Shown here in pieces: positions 33,897 to 42,711 of a stretch of 64,000 bases of DNA (positions are counted from its first letter, which is position 1; every line of letters starts with the position of its first letter). The notes under the pieces were generated by a model. The model saw only the letters and a list, made by a program, of their open reading frames with translations. It was not told where the DNA came from and ran no database searches. The translations under genes and the position numbers were made by a program. The DNA comes from Pedobacter duraquae (lineage in GTDB: Bacteria; Bacteroidota; Bacteroidia; Sphingobacteriales; Sphingobacteriaceae): assembly GCF_004362245.1 (NCBI RefSeq), contig NZ_SNWM01000005.1, positions 186,001 to 250,000 of the forward strand, read 5' to 3'.

Positions 33897-34877
33897 ATGA
33901 TCAATCAGTTTAGAACTTCAAATCCAATCAACGCAGTATACCTGTTTGCCTACACCTTTTTTATGCGGATCGCTATTTTTGCGGAGTTGCCTTCAAAATT
34001 GAACTTTGAGTTCCTGGAACCCTATACCAGATTTTTCATTCAGATTCCTATTGGAAACGATCTATCGCCAACGACAAATATCGTTTTAGCGGCGCTTATC
34101 GTTTATTTGCAGGCGATACTTTTTAATCTCGTTATCAACAATCATAACTTGCTGAGTAAACCGGGTTATTTACCTGCCTTGTTTTATATCACGGGATCCA
34201 GCTTATTTATGCCGTTCTTAATTCTAAGTCCCGCACTCGTATGTAATTTTCTGCTGATCTGGGTAATGGACAAGCTGATGAAGATTGGTAAATCTCAGAA
34301 TGCAATTATGTTGATGTTTGATGTGGGGATGATTATTGCTGCGGGCACATTGATCTATTTCCCATTCATTGTGATGCTGGTGATGATCTGGCTGTCTTTG
34401 TTGCTGTATCGCTCTTTTAGCTGGAGGGAATGGGTGTCGGGTCTTGTAGGGTTTGTTACCATCTTTTTGTTTTTAGGCGTTTTTTATTATTGGAACGACA
34501 GTTTAGGGAGTTTTTACAGGATCTGGTTGCCGCTGGCAAACAAGTTTCCTTCGGCCTTTAAAATTCATTATAATGATTATCTGGTACTTGTTCCTGTTGC
34601 TTTGATTATGGTATTGGCAATGATACAATTGCGGGAGAATTTCTTCAGGAGTTTCATCAGCACACGGAAAGCATTTCAGATGTTATTTTTTATGTTTCTC
34701 TGTGCCGTAGTCAGTTTTTATACCAAGCCTAATTTCAGGCTTTATCATTTCCTGTTGTGCGTACCACCCGGTGCAGTATTACTTGCTTACTATTTTTCGA
34801 ATGCCACAAAACGGTGGTTTTATGAAAGTCTCTTTCTAATATTGGTAGTTGCGACCCAGTACTTTTTATTCGTTTAA
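33897..34877 (+). CDS. DUF6427-type polytopic membrane protein
   Basis: A 326-residue integral membrane protein with about nine to ten hydrophobic helices and few loop residues. It matches a Bacteroidota-specific family of unknown function that I recall as DUF6427. There are no catalytic motifs. It starts 30 bases after the glycosyltransferase gene and could be co-transcribed with it. coaX follows after 55 bases with its own promoter. Confidence 0.75.
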   Translation: MINQFRTSNPINAVYLFAYTFFMRIAIFAELPSKLNFEFLEPYTRFFIQIPIGNDLSPTTNIVLAALIVYLQAILFNLVINNHNLLSKPGYLPALFYITGSSLFMPFLILSPALVCNFLLIWVMDKLMKIGKSQNAIMLMFDVGMIIAAGTLIYFPFIVMLVMIWLSLLLYRSFSWREWVSGLVGFVTIFLFLGVFYYWNDSLGSFYRIWLPLANKFPSAFKIHYNDYLVLVPVALIMVLAMIQLRENFFRSFISTRKAFQMLFFMFLCAVVSFYTKPNFRLYHFLLCVPPGAVLLAYYFSNATKRWFYESLFLILVVATQYFLFV

Positions 34878-34920
34878 CCTTTTTTAACAAATGGGAGGCT
34901 TGAAACTTGCTAAAGATTAA

Positions 34921-34928
34921 TAGCTTTG
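34921..34928 (+). promoter_or_regulatory. -7 box directly before coaX
   Basis: TAGCTTTG is an exact TAnnTTTG box, with a TTG about 18 bases upstream at the -33 position. Only four bases separate it from the coaX ATG, so the transcript is expected to begin at or next to the start codon. Confidence 0.6.
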
Positions 34929-34932
34929 TGGC

Positions 34933-35685
34933 ATGAAGCTCGGAGTCAATCTGGTGATCGATGTCGGTAATTCGAACAGTAAAATAGCTATTTTTCAAGG
35001 TAGGGAGCTGGTTTTTTACGAGATTGTTGAACGTACGGATGCCGTTTTTCTTAAAGAGTTGATTGGTCGCTTTGGTGTAGATTGTTCGATTTTGTCGACC
35101 GTAAGAGAAGAAGATAAAACGATTTTAGAGATTTTAAAATCTGAGACCTGTTACGTAGCGTTTTCAACAGAGAAAAATACCGGAATACTCAACAATTACC
35201 TGAGTAAGGCTACTTTGGGGCTTGATAGATGGGCCAACGTAATTGCTGCCCATCGGTTATATCCTCAAGAAGACTGCCTGATTATTGACGCAGGCACCTG
35301 TATAACCTATGATTTACTGCAGCGTGATTCTAGCTATGACGGTGGAAGTATCAGTCCGGGAATACGGATGCGGTTCAAAGCACTGAATCACTATACTGGG
35401 AAACTTCCCTTGGTGGATTGGGATGAGCAAAGAGAAATTCCTGAAGGAAGAGATACTACAAGTGCCATACTTTCCGGAGTTTTACAGGGTATTATGAATG
35501 AAATTGAGGGCTTTATAGCCAGTCAAAATAAAATAAATCAGGGATTGAAGGTTTTAATAACAGGTGGTGATGCGCCGTTTTTGTGGAAGCAATTAAAAAA
35601 CAGCATCTTTGCGCCTCAAATTATTAACGATCCCTACTTGGTACTAAAAGGATTAAATGAAGTCATTGCTTTTGAATATGTTTAA
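34933..35685 (+). CDS. coaX: Type III pantothenate kinase
   Basis: A 250-residue kinase that phosphorylates pantothenate in the first step of coenzyme A synthesis. LVIDVGNSNSKIAIF is the phosphate-binding motif, LGLDRWAN the dimer/substrate segment, IIDAGTCITYDLL the adenosine motif, and GGSISPGIRMRF is also present. The ATG chosen lies just behind the -7 box. Later in-frame starts would remove the first beta-strand. The end overlaps the start of the outer-membrane protein gene by 8 bases. Confidence 0.96.
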   Translation: MKLGVNLVIDVGNSNSKIAIFQGRELVFYEIVERTDAVFLKELIGRFGVDCSILSTVREEDKTILEILKSETCYVAFSTEKNTGILNNYLSKATLGLDRWANVIAAHRLYPQEDCLIIDAGTCITYDLLQRDSSYDGGSISPGIRMRFKALNHYTGKLPLVDWDEQREIPEGRDTTSAILSGVLQGIMNEIEGFIASQNKINQGLKVLITGGDAPFLWKQLKNSIFAPQIINDPYLVLKGLNEVIAFEYV

Positions 35686-36994
35686 AAAGATCAATTATAT
35701 AGCTGCAGTTCTGGTTTTGCTGGGTGGCAATGCTGCATTAGCACAGGTTACAACGCAATCGCCTTATTCGAGGTATGGTGTTGGAAATCTTAAAAGTCTG
35801 AATTTGCCTCAGTTTAAAGCGATGGGTGGAATTTCCAGTGGGGTCTGGAAACCGGACGGCTATAGTTATATCAATATGCAAAACCCGGCATCATATGCTG
35901 GAATACAGTATACCTCCATAGATATTGGCGCAAGTGGTTCAATCAGCAATCTGAGGAGAAATGGAGCAAGTGAAAGTAGTTTTAATGCTACATTGAGTCA
36001 CGTTGCGCTAGCTTTTCCAGTTACACCACGTTCAGCTTTAAGTTTCGGTGTGTTGCCATATTCGGAGTTGGGTTATCAATTTTCAAACTCTGCGACACTT
36101 TCAAGCCCTGGGAACAGCGCTTCTCAGGCGGTAAATTATATTTATGGCGGAGAAGGTGGATTGACTAAGGCCTATTTTGGATATGGTCGTCAGTTTGGAG
36201 ATCATTTTAGGTTGGGTGCAAACGTGGATTATATATTTGGGAATATGTTACAAACTCGTTCTACAGAGTTTGTTGACCAGACGAATGTACTAAACTCGAG
36301 ATTTCAGACAAAAAATAGTGTGGGTGGAATAGGATTTTCTTATGGCGCACAGTATCACATAGACCTTGACGCAAAAACATCATTGAATTTTGGTTACTCA
36401 GGATCATCATCATCGAACATCAATTCAAGAAGGACATTTGTTGTAACACAATATTTGAAAGATGCTACTACTGGGAATGAAAACGGCGCTTTAGACACGC
36501 TTCAAATTACACAGGATGCTAAAAGTAGTTTGAAGTTGCCATTGGTACATAATTTCGGGTTCACAGTTGAGAAGTTTGGAAGGTGGATGATCGGTGCTGA
36601 TTATCGCATGGGTAAATGGGCGAACTTTATGATTGATGGACAGAACCAAGGTCTGCAAAATACATATGGTATGTCTGTTGGTGGACAAATCACGCCTGAC
36701 GCAGGATCAATCAGCAGTTATTTCAACCGTGTTGACTACCGTTTGGGCTTCACTTATGATAAGACTTATGTGCGTATCAATGATCAGGACATCAAACAGA
36801 TGGCTGTTACTTTTGGATTTGGATTCCCGCTTGCAAGTACACCCAGCAGACTGGCTTTTTATAAAATTAATTTTACAACTGAGCTAGGTAAGCGTGGTAC
36901 AATGACCAACAACCTGCTTCAGGAGAATTATATCAACTTGCATTTAGGCTTCACCATGAATGATAAGTGGTTCAGAAGGTTTAGATTTGATTAA
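35678..36994 (+). CDS. Putative outer-membrane beta-barrel protein
   Basis: A 438-residue precursor with a signal peptide (MFKKINYIAAVLVLLGGNAALAQ) and a mature part of alternating hydrophobic strands ending in phenylalanine-rich FRRFRFD, as in outer-membrane barrels. SPYSRYGVGNL at the mature start is common in Bacteroidota proteins of this kind, which resemble FadL-type transporters. An ATG seven codons upstream is possible, but the shorter form gives a better signal peptide. It lies between coaX and lptC, overlapping both genes. Its function is unknown. Confidence 0.8.
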   Translation: MFKKINYIAAVLVLLGGNAALAQVTTQSPYSRYGVGNLKSLNLPQFKAMGGISSGVWKPDGYSYINMQNPASYAGIQYTSIDIGASGSISNLRRNGASESSFNATLSHVALAFPVTPRSALSFGVLPYSELGYQFSNSATLSSPGNSASQAVNYIYGGEGGLTKAYFGYGRQFGDHFRLGANVDYIFGNMLQTRSTEFVDQTNVLNSRFQTKNSVGGIGFSYGAQYHIDLDAKTSLNFGYSGSSSSNINSRRTFVVTQYLKDATTGNENGALDTLQITQDAKSSLKLPLVHNFGFTVEKFGRWMIGADYRMGKWANFMIDGQNQGLQNTYGMSVGGQITPDAGSISSYFNRVDYRLGFTYDKTYVRINDQDIKQMAVTFGFGFPLASTPSRLAFYKINFTTELGKRGTMTNNLLQENYINLHLGFTMNDKWFRRFRFD

Positions 36995-37566
36995 TGAAAT
37001 ACAGAAGGTTTCTACTTTTTTCACTTGCTATTGTTCAAATGCAGCTCTTGCTGAGCTCCTGTGGCGATGATGATCTGAAAAAAGTAGCTACTATTTCTGA
37101 TAAAAAGGTAGCGATTACATCAAATCGGTCTTACGGTGTAGATGTTATCTACAGTGACTCAGCAAAGGTAAAAGCCAGGGGATTTGCCCCAATCCTCGAT
37201 AAGGTTACGCCGACAGACGGGGCGCATTACCAGGAGATGCCTAAGGGTGTTAAAATAACCTTTTATGATAAACTAATGCATAAAGATGGTACAATTACCT
37301 CCGATTATGCGATTATGAAGGAAACTGAACAGATTACGATTTTCAAAAAAAACGTGGTTGTGGTGAATGTAAACCTTACTTTCAATACAGAGGAATTGAT
37401 TTGGGATGAAAATAAGCACTCTTTCTTTTCTCCTAAAGGAGTCATCACAAAACCTGATGGTACGGTGATCAATGCAGTCAATTTTAGGGCACCTGAAGAC
37501 TTCAGTACGGTTGACTTTGAGAACGCATTTGGCGAAACTTATATTAAGGGCGATTTAACACAATAA
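36994..37566 (+). CDS. lptC: LPS export ABC transporter periplasmic protein LptC
   Basis: A 190-residue lipoprotein-like protein. The N-terminal segment ends LLSSCGDDD (Cys23), and the mature part is the beta-jellyroll of LptC: DVIYSDSAKVKARGFAP, GVKITFYDK, SDYAIM, INAVNFRAPED. LptC links the inner-membrane LptBFG transporter to LptA for lipopolysaccharide transport. The start codon shares its first base with the upstream stop. Confidence 0.88.
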   Translation: MKYRRFLLFSLAIVQMQLLLSSCGDDDLKKVATISDKKVAITSNRSYGVDVIYSDSAKVKARGFAPILDKVTPTDGAHYQEMPKGVKITFYDKLMHKDGTITSDYAIMKETEQITIFKKNVVVVNVNLTFNTEELIWDENKHSFFSPKGVITKPDGTVINAVNFRAPEDFSTVDFENAFGETYIKGDLTQ

Positions 37567-37650
37567 GCTTTCATTTCAGTTGGCTTATGCGCTAATTTTG
37601 AATTACTTATTCAAAAGAAATTTATTGTTTTCTTTTTTTGACAAAAGTTG

Positions 37651-37658
37651 TATCTTGC
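37651..37658 (+). promoter_or_regulatory. -7 box of ppiD
   Basis: TATCTTGC is a near match to TAnnTTTG, with a T-rich region and a TTG about 23 bases upstream. It lies 33 bases before the ATG. Its position downstream of an alternative TTG start (37638) argues against that longer version. Confidence 0.45.
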
Positions 37659-37691
37659 GCCCTCTTAAAAAAAATTATAAATAAAAGGTAT

Positions 37692-39788
37692 ATGGGATTA
37701 ATGACATTTTTGCGTAACCGTGCGGGCTATATCCTGATTGGAGCCATAGGTTTTGCAATTGTTGCATTTTTATTGGGTGATGCAATCAAGGTAGGGAAAC
37801 CTTTCTGGGCAGATTCTCAGCGTGTGGTTGGATCCGTAGATGGTGAAGATATTAGCATTGAAGATTTTGGAAAAAAAGTAGAACAAAGCGAAGCGCAGTT
37901 CAAACAACAATATGGCGGTTCTGCAAATCCACAGATGCAGGCTATGGCTGTTGACAATGTATGGCAGGGTGAAGTTGCTTCTATCTTGTTGAATAAGGAA
38001 TACAGTCGCCTTGGATTAAGTATTTCTGGCGATGAGTTATTTGACTTGTATCAGGGAAAAAAACCAAGTCCACTGATTGTTCAGTATTTTGGTAATCCAC
38101 AAACTGGTGAAGTAGACCGCAACGCGGTTATCGGATCTTTGAAACAGGCTGAAAAAACACCAGAACTGAAAGCACAATGGGCTTTGTTGGAAAATGAAGT
38201 TGAGAAACAAGCTTTACAACAAAAATATGCGAACCTGATCAAGAGTTCGGTATACGTTACTTCTCTGGAAGCTAACGACGAATATGTAAATAGAAACAAA
38301 CTTGCGAACTTTGACTATGTAAGCCTTGATTATGCTTCTATAGCAGACGCTTCAGTAAAACTTTCTGAGTCTGATTATTCAGATTATTATAACGCAAATA
38401 AAAAACGCTTTGATAATCCTGCTGAAACACGCAGCTTTGATTACGTTTCATTTAACGTAGCACCAACAGCGGCAGATTCTGCTGTAGTAAAAGCACAGAT
38501 TGAAAAATTAGCTGGAGAATTCAGGGTAGCGAAAAGTGACTCTTTGTTTGCGGCAATCAATTCGGACGTTAAAGTTCCTTATACGTATTTGACTAAAGGT
38601 AAACTTGACCCGGCTGTTGATTCAGCAATTTTTGCTTTACCTGCTGGAAGTTTTTACGGACCAAAATTCTCAGGAAGTTCTTACAAATTAGCTAAGGTAG
38701 TTGATTCCCGTTTTTCTCCTGATTCGGTTAAAGCAAGTCATATTTTATTAGATCCGGCAAAACTTGGTGGCGTTGATAAGGCTGTTAAAATGGCTGATTC
38801 ATTAAAAGGATTGATTCAAAAGGGTGGTAACTTTGCTGCTTTAGCTGCGCAATACAGCGTTGATGGGTCGAAAGATAAAGGTGGTGAGCTTGGTACATTT
38901 GCTCGCGGACAAATGGTGCCTGCATTTGAGGATGCAGCATTCAACGGTCAGGCAGGTGATCTTAAAGTTGTTACGTCTCAGTTCGGAGTACACCTGATCA
39001 AAATCGAAAAGCAGATTGGTTCATCAAAAGTTGTTAAACTGGCTTACATTGAGAAAAACCTTGCAGCAAGCAGCAAGACTAAAGATGCGGCTTATAAGAA
39101 AGCAACGAGCTTCCTAAACGAAGTGAAAGGGAACGATTTTACTAAACTAGCACAGAAAAACGGCTACACAGTTGCTGTTGCAGATAAAATCACAGCAAGT
39201 CAGGGATATGCTCCTGGACTTGATAACCCACGTCCTTTGATTAAAGATGCTTATGCAGCTGACAAAGGAGATGTATTAGGCCAGGTATATCAGATGGACA
39301 ACGCGTATGTTGTTGCGCGTTTAACAGACATCAGGCCAAAAGGATTACTTCCACTGGAATCTGTTAAAAAGGAAATTGAACCAATGGTTCGCAACGCTGT
39401 TAAAGCGAAAATGTTAACTGAGAAATTGGATGCTGCTGTGAAAGGTGCTTCAAATATCAACCAGGTAGCACAGAAAGTTGGTAAACAGGTTACTCCTATC
39501 CAAAACATTGTATTCGCTAATCCAATTGTTCCGGGAGCTGCACAGGAAAACAAATTGGTAGGAACAGTTTTCGGGTCTCCGGTTGGTAAATTGTCTGCGC
39601 CAGTAGATGGTGAGCGTGGTGTTTATGTGTTTACTGTTACAGGCTTCAGTGCTCCTGCGCCTTTGGCAAATACGTTTAAACAAAAAGAAGGAATGGCAGC
39701 GGGCATTGCACAGCGTGCATTAGGTCAGGCATTCCAGACCTTACAGGATAAAAGCAAGATAAAAGACAATAGGGTGAAATTCTATTAA
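37692..39788 (+). CDS. ppiD: Periplasmic chaperone / peptidyl-prolyl isomerase PpiD (SurA-N type)
   Basis: A 698-residue protein anchored by one N-terminal helix (about 8-30, RNRAGYILIGAIGFAIVAFLLGD). A SurA-like N-terminal domain follows, with one parvulin domain at about residues 346-445 (KASHILLDP, GELGTFARGQMVPAFEDAAF, FGVHLIKIE). PpiD helps fold newly exported envelope proteins. The ATG giving MGLMTFLRN is chosen over an upstream TTG because relatives begin here and the promoter lies between the two. Confidence 0.94.
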   Translation: MGLMTFLRNRAGYILIGAIGFAIVAFLLGDAIKVGKPFWADSQRVVGSVDGEDISIEDFGKKVEQSEAQFKQQYGGSANPQMQAMAVDNVWQGEVASILLNKEYSRLGLSISGDELFDLYQGKKPSPLIVQYFGNPQTGEVDRNAVIGSLKQAEKTPELKAQWALLENEVEKQALQQKYANLIKSSVYVTSLEANDEYVNRNKLANFDYVSLDYASIADASVKLSESDYSDYYNANKKRFDNPAETRSFDYVSFNVAPTAADSAVVKAQIEKLAGEFRVAKSDSLFAAINSDVKVPYTYLTKGKLDPAVDSAIFALPAGSFYGPKFSGSSYKLAKVVDSRFSPDSVKASHILLDPAKLGGVDKAVKMADSLKGLIQKGGNFAALAAQYSVDGSKDKGGELGTFARGQMVPAFEDAAFNGQAGDLKVVTSQFGVHLIKIEKQIGSSKVVKLAYIEKNLAASSKTKDAAYKKATSFLNEVKGNDFTKLAQKNGYTVAVADKITASQGYAPGLDNPRPLIKDAYAADKGDVLGQVYQMDNAYVVARLTDIRPKGLLPLESVKKEIEPMVRNAVKAKMLTEKLDAAVKGASNINQVAQKVGKQVTPIQNIVFANPIVPGAAQENKLVGTVFGSPVGKLSAPVDGERGVYVFTVTGFSAPAPLANTFKQKEGMAAGIAQRALGQAFQTLQDKSKIKDNRVKFY

Positions 39789-39800
39789 TCTATTTTTGTG

Positions 39801-39808
39801 TAAATTTG
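39801..39808 (+). promoter_or_regulatory. -7 box placed before the ppiD terminator
   Basis: TAAATTTG (and TATTTTTG at 39791-39798) fit TAnnTTTG. Both lie upstream of the ppiD terminator hairpin (39810-39840), so a transcript from here to the DUF2480 gene would have that hairpin as its leader. Confidence 0.35.
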
Positions 39809-39809
39809 T

Positions 39810-39840
39810 AACCGGAAGCATTCCTGCTTCCGGTTTTTTT
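39810..39840 (+). terminator. Terminator of ppiD
   Basis: AACCGGAAGCA (39810-39820) pairs perfectly with TGCTTCCGGTT (39825-39835) around a four-base loop, followed by a T-run to 39840. Confidence 0.92.
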
Positions 39841-39851
39841 ATTTTACAGCA

Positions 39852-40367
39852 ATGGAAATTCAGGAAAATTTTGTCAATAAAGTAGCCGCCAGCGGCTTGA
39901 TTACGCTCAATCTGGAAGAGTACCTTCATAAAGGAGAACGTGTTGTATACGATATTAAAGACAACCTCTTTCATGGGTTAATGCTTAGGGAAAAGGATTT
40001 CAGGGAATTTATTAAGACGCACGATTGGACAGCGTATCAGGATAAGAATGTTTCGGTGATTTGCTCAGCTGACGCTATTGTGCCTACCTGGGCTTATATG
40101 CTGTTGGCAACGAAGCTGAGTCCATATGCAAATGAAGTGGTTTTTGGTGATTTGGCGGCGCTGGAGGCCGTTTTGTTCACAAAGTCACTGGCTAAGATAG
40201 ACCTTAATTCATTCGCTAATGAACGTGTTGTGGTTAAGGGCTGTGGTGATGTTGATGTTCCTGTTTCTGCTTATGTAGAGATTACTAATTTGCTGAGCCC
40301 GGTTGTTAAAAGCATTATGTACGGAGAGCCTTGCTCGACCGTCCCGGTCTATAAACGAAAGGATTAG
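39852..40367 (+). CDS. DUF2480 family protein
   Basis: A 171-residue soluble protein matching DUF2480, a Bacteroidota family of unknown function: NKVAASGLITLNLEEY, GLMLREKDFREFIKTHDW, ICSADAIVPTWAYMLLA, VVKGCGDVDVPVSAYVE. No signal peptide. Two conserved cysteine positions and acidic residues might bind a metal, but this is a guess. It begins a run of four co-directional genes (DUF2480, DUF3108, DUF3109, rfbA). Confidence 0.85.
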   Translation: MEIQENFVNKVAASGLITLNLEEYLHKGERVVYDIKDNLFHGLMLREKDFREFIKTHDWTAYQDKNVSVICSADAIVPTWAYMLLATKLSPYANEVVFGDLAALEAVLFTKSLAKIDLNSFANERVVVKGCGDVDVPVSAYVEITNLLSPVVKSIMYGEPCSTVPVYKRKD

Positions 40368-40398
40368 GAATTTGGACAGCTTTTTGCTTACTTAGGTT

Positions 40399-41175
40399 AT
40401 GAGATATGTAGTAATAGTTCTTCTTGGATTTCTGATAACCGGACGTGGCTTTGCACAAGAGCTGCCCTTAAAAAAAGAGCCTGTTTTTCAGGCAGGGGAA
40501 GTGTTGAAATACAAATTGCGGTATGGTTTTATTACTGCTGCGGAGGGTACGTTGAAAGTACTGAACTCTGATCTTAAATTTGATAATAAGCCTACGTATA
40601 AATTGGTTGTTGATGCGCAGACCTCAGGTACTTTTGATATTTTTTATAAGGTTAGGGATCATTACGATTCTTATATCGACAAGACTGATCTGACACCATA
40701 TTTCTATCAGGAAAATGTACGAGAAGGGGGATACAAACGGGAAGATAAGGCGCGGTTTACTCAGGATGGGAAGAAGGTAGTTTCCAACCGTGGCACGTTT
40801 ACTACACCAACTACACAAACGTTTGACTTGGTCTCTGCTTACTATTTTTCCAGAAGTCTCGACATTTCTAAGTTAAAGATTGGCGATAAGTTTAAGTTGA
40901 ACTATTTTCTTGGAGACGGGATCAAACAACTCGAAATCGAGTTCACAGGTCGCGAGACAGTAAAAAGTAAAATAGGGAATGTGAAATGTCTGCGTTTTAG
41001 CCCATCTATTGAGCCAGGACGGATCTTTAAAAAGGATAGCAGACTTTATCTGTGGATTACTGATGATGGCAACAGAGTGCCTGTAAAGGCACAGGTAGAA
41101 ATCCTTGTTGGCGCAGTAACGATGGAAATTAAATCGGCAGAAGGACTTAAATATCCAATTGCTTTAGAAAAATAA
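40399..41175 (+). CDS. DUF3108 domain protein, exported
   Basis: A 258-residue protein with a signal peptide (about 20 residues, ending GFAQ). The rest is the DUF3108 beta-rich domain: GEVLKYKLRYGFITAAEGTL, KVRDHYDSYID, FYQENVREGGYKRED, VSAYYFSRSLD. It is periplasmic or outer-membrane associated and of unknown function. It follows the DUF2480 gene by 31 bases and precedes DUF3109 by one base, a pairing that looks conserved in the phylum as I recall it. Confidence 0.85.
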   Translation: MRYVVIVLLGFLITGRGFAQELPLKKEPVFQAGEVLKYKLRYGFITAAEGTLKVLNSDLKFDNKPTYKLVVDAQTSGTFDIFYKVRDHYDSYIDKTDLTPYFYQENVREGGYKREDKARFTQDGKKVVSNRGTFTTPTTQTFDLVSAYYFSRSLDISKLKIGDKFKLNYFLGDGIKQLEIEFTGRETVKSKIGNVKCLRFSPSIEPGRIFKKDSRLYLWITDDGNRVPVKAQVEILVGAVTMEIKSAEGLKYPIALEK

Positions 41176-41176
41176 T

Positions 41177-41764
41177 ATGATTGAAGTTCAAAATACATTG
41201 GTGCATGAAGATGTGATCAGTGAAAACTTTGTGTGTAACCTGAATAAGTGTAAGGGTATTTGTTGTGTAGAAGGAGATTCTGGTGCACCATTGGATCATG
41301 CTGAAAAAGCTATCCTGGCGGATATTTATCCAAAGATAAAACACCTGCTGGCACCAAAGGGTATTGCAGCTATTGAGGCTTATGGTACTTCTGTAGTGGA
41401 TGAGGATGGAGACCTTACAACCACGTGTGTGGACGGGAATAAAGAATGCGCTTACGTAACCTTCGAAAATGGAATCACGAAGTGTGCTATTGAAAAAGGC
41501 TATGAGCAGGGAATAGTTGATTGGCAAAAACCTATTTCATGTCACTTATATCCAATCAGAATCACCCAATACCCTGAATTTGACGTGCTGAATTATGACC
41601 GTTGGAGTATTTGTAAAGATGCCTGCACTTTTGGACGAGAACTAAAGGTTCCTGTTTATCAGTTTTTGAAAGGGCCCCTTATTAGAAAATATGGTGCAGA
41701 ATGGTACTCGGAGCTCGAAAAAAGTGTATCTTCAAGCCGCGATGATGCTTCATCATCAATTTAA
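41177..41764 (+). CDS. DUF3109 family Cys-rich protein
   Basis: A 195-residue cytoplasmic protein with ten cysteines, including Cys20, Cys25, Cys29 and Cys30 (CNLNKCKGICC), CVDGNKEC, KCAIE, ISCHLYP and ICKDAC. The layout recalls the YkgJ family, thought to bind zinc or an iron-sulphur cluster. It belongs to DUF3109. Its function is unknown. It starts one base after the DUF3108 stop, so the two are co-translated. Confidence 0.87.
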   Translation: MIEVQNTLVHEDVISENFVCNLNKCKGICCVEGDSGAPLDHAEKAILADIYPKIKHLLAPKGIAAIEAYGTSVVDEDGDLTTTCVDGNKECAYVTFENGITKCAIEKGYEQGIVDWQKPISCHLYPIRITQYPEFDVLNYDRWSICKDACTFGRELKVPVYQFLKGPLIRKYGAEWYSELEKSVSSSRDDASSSI

Positions 41765-41784
41765 AAACTTAGACCCTAAATACA

Positions 41785-42645
41785 TTGAAAGGAATAATTT
41801 TAGCAGGCGGTAGCGGTACAAGATTGCACCCCTTAACTTTGGTGATGAGCAAGCAGATGATGCCTGTTTATGATAAACCAATGATCTATTATCCGTTGTC
41901 AACTTTAATGTTGGCGGGTATTCATGAGATTTTGATTATTTCGACTCCTCACGATTTGCCAAACTTCGAAAAATTGCTTGGTGATGGATCTGCACTTGGC
42001 TGTAAGTTTTCTTATGCTGTTCAGGCGGAGCCTAACGGACTTGCACAGGCTTTTGTAATTGGTGCGGACTTTATTGGAACTGATAAGGTTGCTTTGGTTC
42101 TTGGAGATAATATTTTTTATGGTGATGGCATGGCTAAGTTGCTTCAGGCAAGTTCCGATCCCATAGGGGGCGTGGTATTTGCCTATAGGGTGTCTGATCC
42201 TGAGCGTTACGGTGTAGTCGAATTCGATGCTGATAAGAATGCAGTTTCTATAGAAGAGAAACCAATGGAGCCTAAATCTGATTATGCAGTTCCAGGATTA
42301 TATTTCTACGATAACAGTGTTGTTGAGATTGCTAAAAATATCAAGCCGTCGCCGAGAGGTGAATATGAAATTACTGACGTGAATAAAGTTTACCTGGAAC
42401 AAGGTAAATTGAAAGTTGGCGTGTTAAGTCGTGGAACAGCATGGCTTGATACAGGGACGTTTGCATCATTAATGCAGGCTGGACAGTTCGTTCAGGTGAT
42501 TGAGGAGCGTCAGGGCCTTAAAATTGGCTGTATTGAGGAAGTAGCTTATCGCATGGGATACATTGATAAAGATCAACTGATTAAAATAGCAACGCCACTT
42601 GTTAAAAGTGGGTATGGTGCTTATTTGCTGAAGATTGTTAAATAG
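41785..42645 (+). CDS. rfbA: Glucose-1-phosphate thymidylyltransferase (TTG start)
   Basis: A 286-residue nucleotidyltransferase that makes dTDP-glucose, the first step towards dTDP-rhamnose. KGIILAGGSGTRLHPLT is the signature loop, MSKQMMPVYDKPMIYYPLSTLM the substrate-binding region, and GLYFYDN plus RGTAWLDTG follow. No ATG is available near the N-terminus. The TTG reproduces the universal MKGIILAGG start. rfbB, rfbC and rfbD are not beside it. A strong bidirectional terminator follows. Confidence 0.95.
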   Translation: MKGIILAGGSGTRLHPLTLVMSKQMMPVYDKPMIYYPLSTLMLAGIHEILIISTPHDLPNFEKLLGDGSALGCKFSYAVQAEPNGLAQAFVIGADFIGTDKVALVLGDNIFYGDGMAKLLQASSDPIGGVVFAYRVSDPERYGVVEFDADKNAVSIEEKPMEPKSDYAVPGLYFYDNSVVEIAKNIKPSPRGEYEITDVNKVYLEQGKLKVGVLSRGTAWLDTGTFASLMQAGQFVQVIEERQGLKIGCIEEVAYRMGYIDKDQLIKIATPLVKSGYGAYLLKIVK

Positions 42646-42661
42646 ATAGTTTTCATTTATA

Positions 42662-42700
42662 AACAAAAAATGCCAGGCAATTTGCCTGGCATTTTTTGTT
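42662..42700. terminator. Bidirectional terminator between rfbA and the M1 peptidase gene
   Basis: A perfect 18-bp inverted repeat (core TGCCAGGCA / TGCCTGGCA) with a three-base loop. The outer A- and T-runs give each converging transcript a terminal T tract. Confidence 0.93.
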
Positions 42701-42711
42701 TGCTGCTGTTG

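Noticed and set aside
37638..37691. Longer ppiD start from TTG
   Set aside because: The -7 box lies within it, and the ATG at 37692 gives the normal N-terminus ahead of the membrane anchor.
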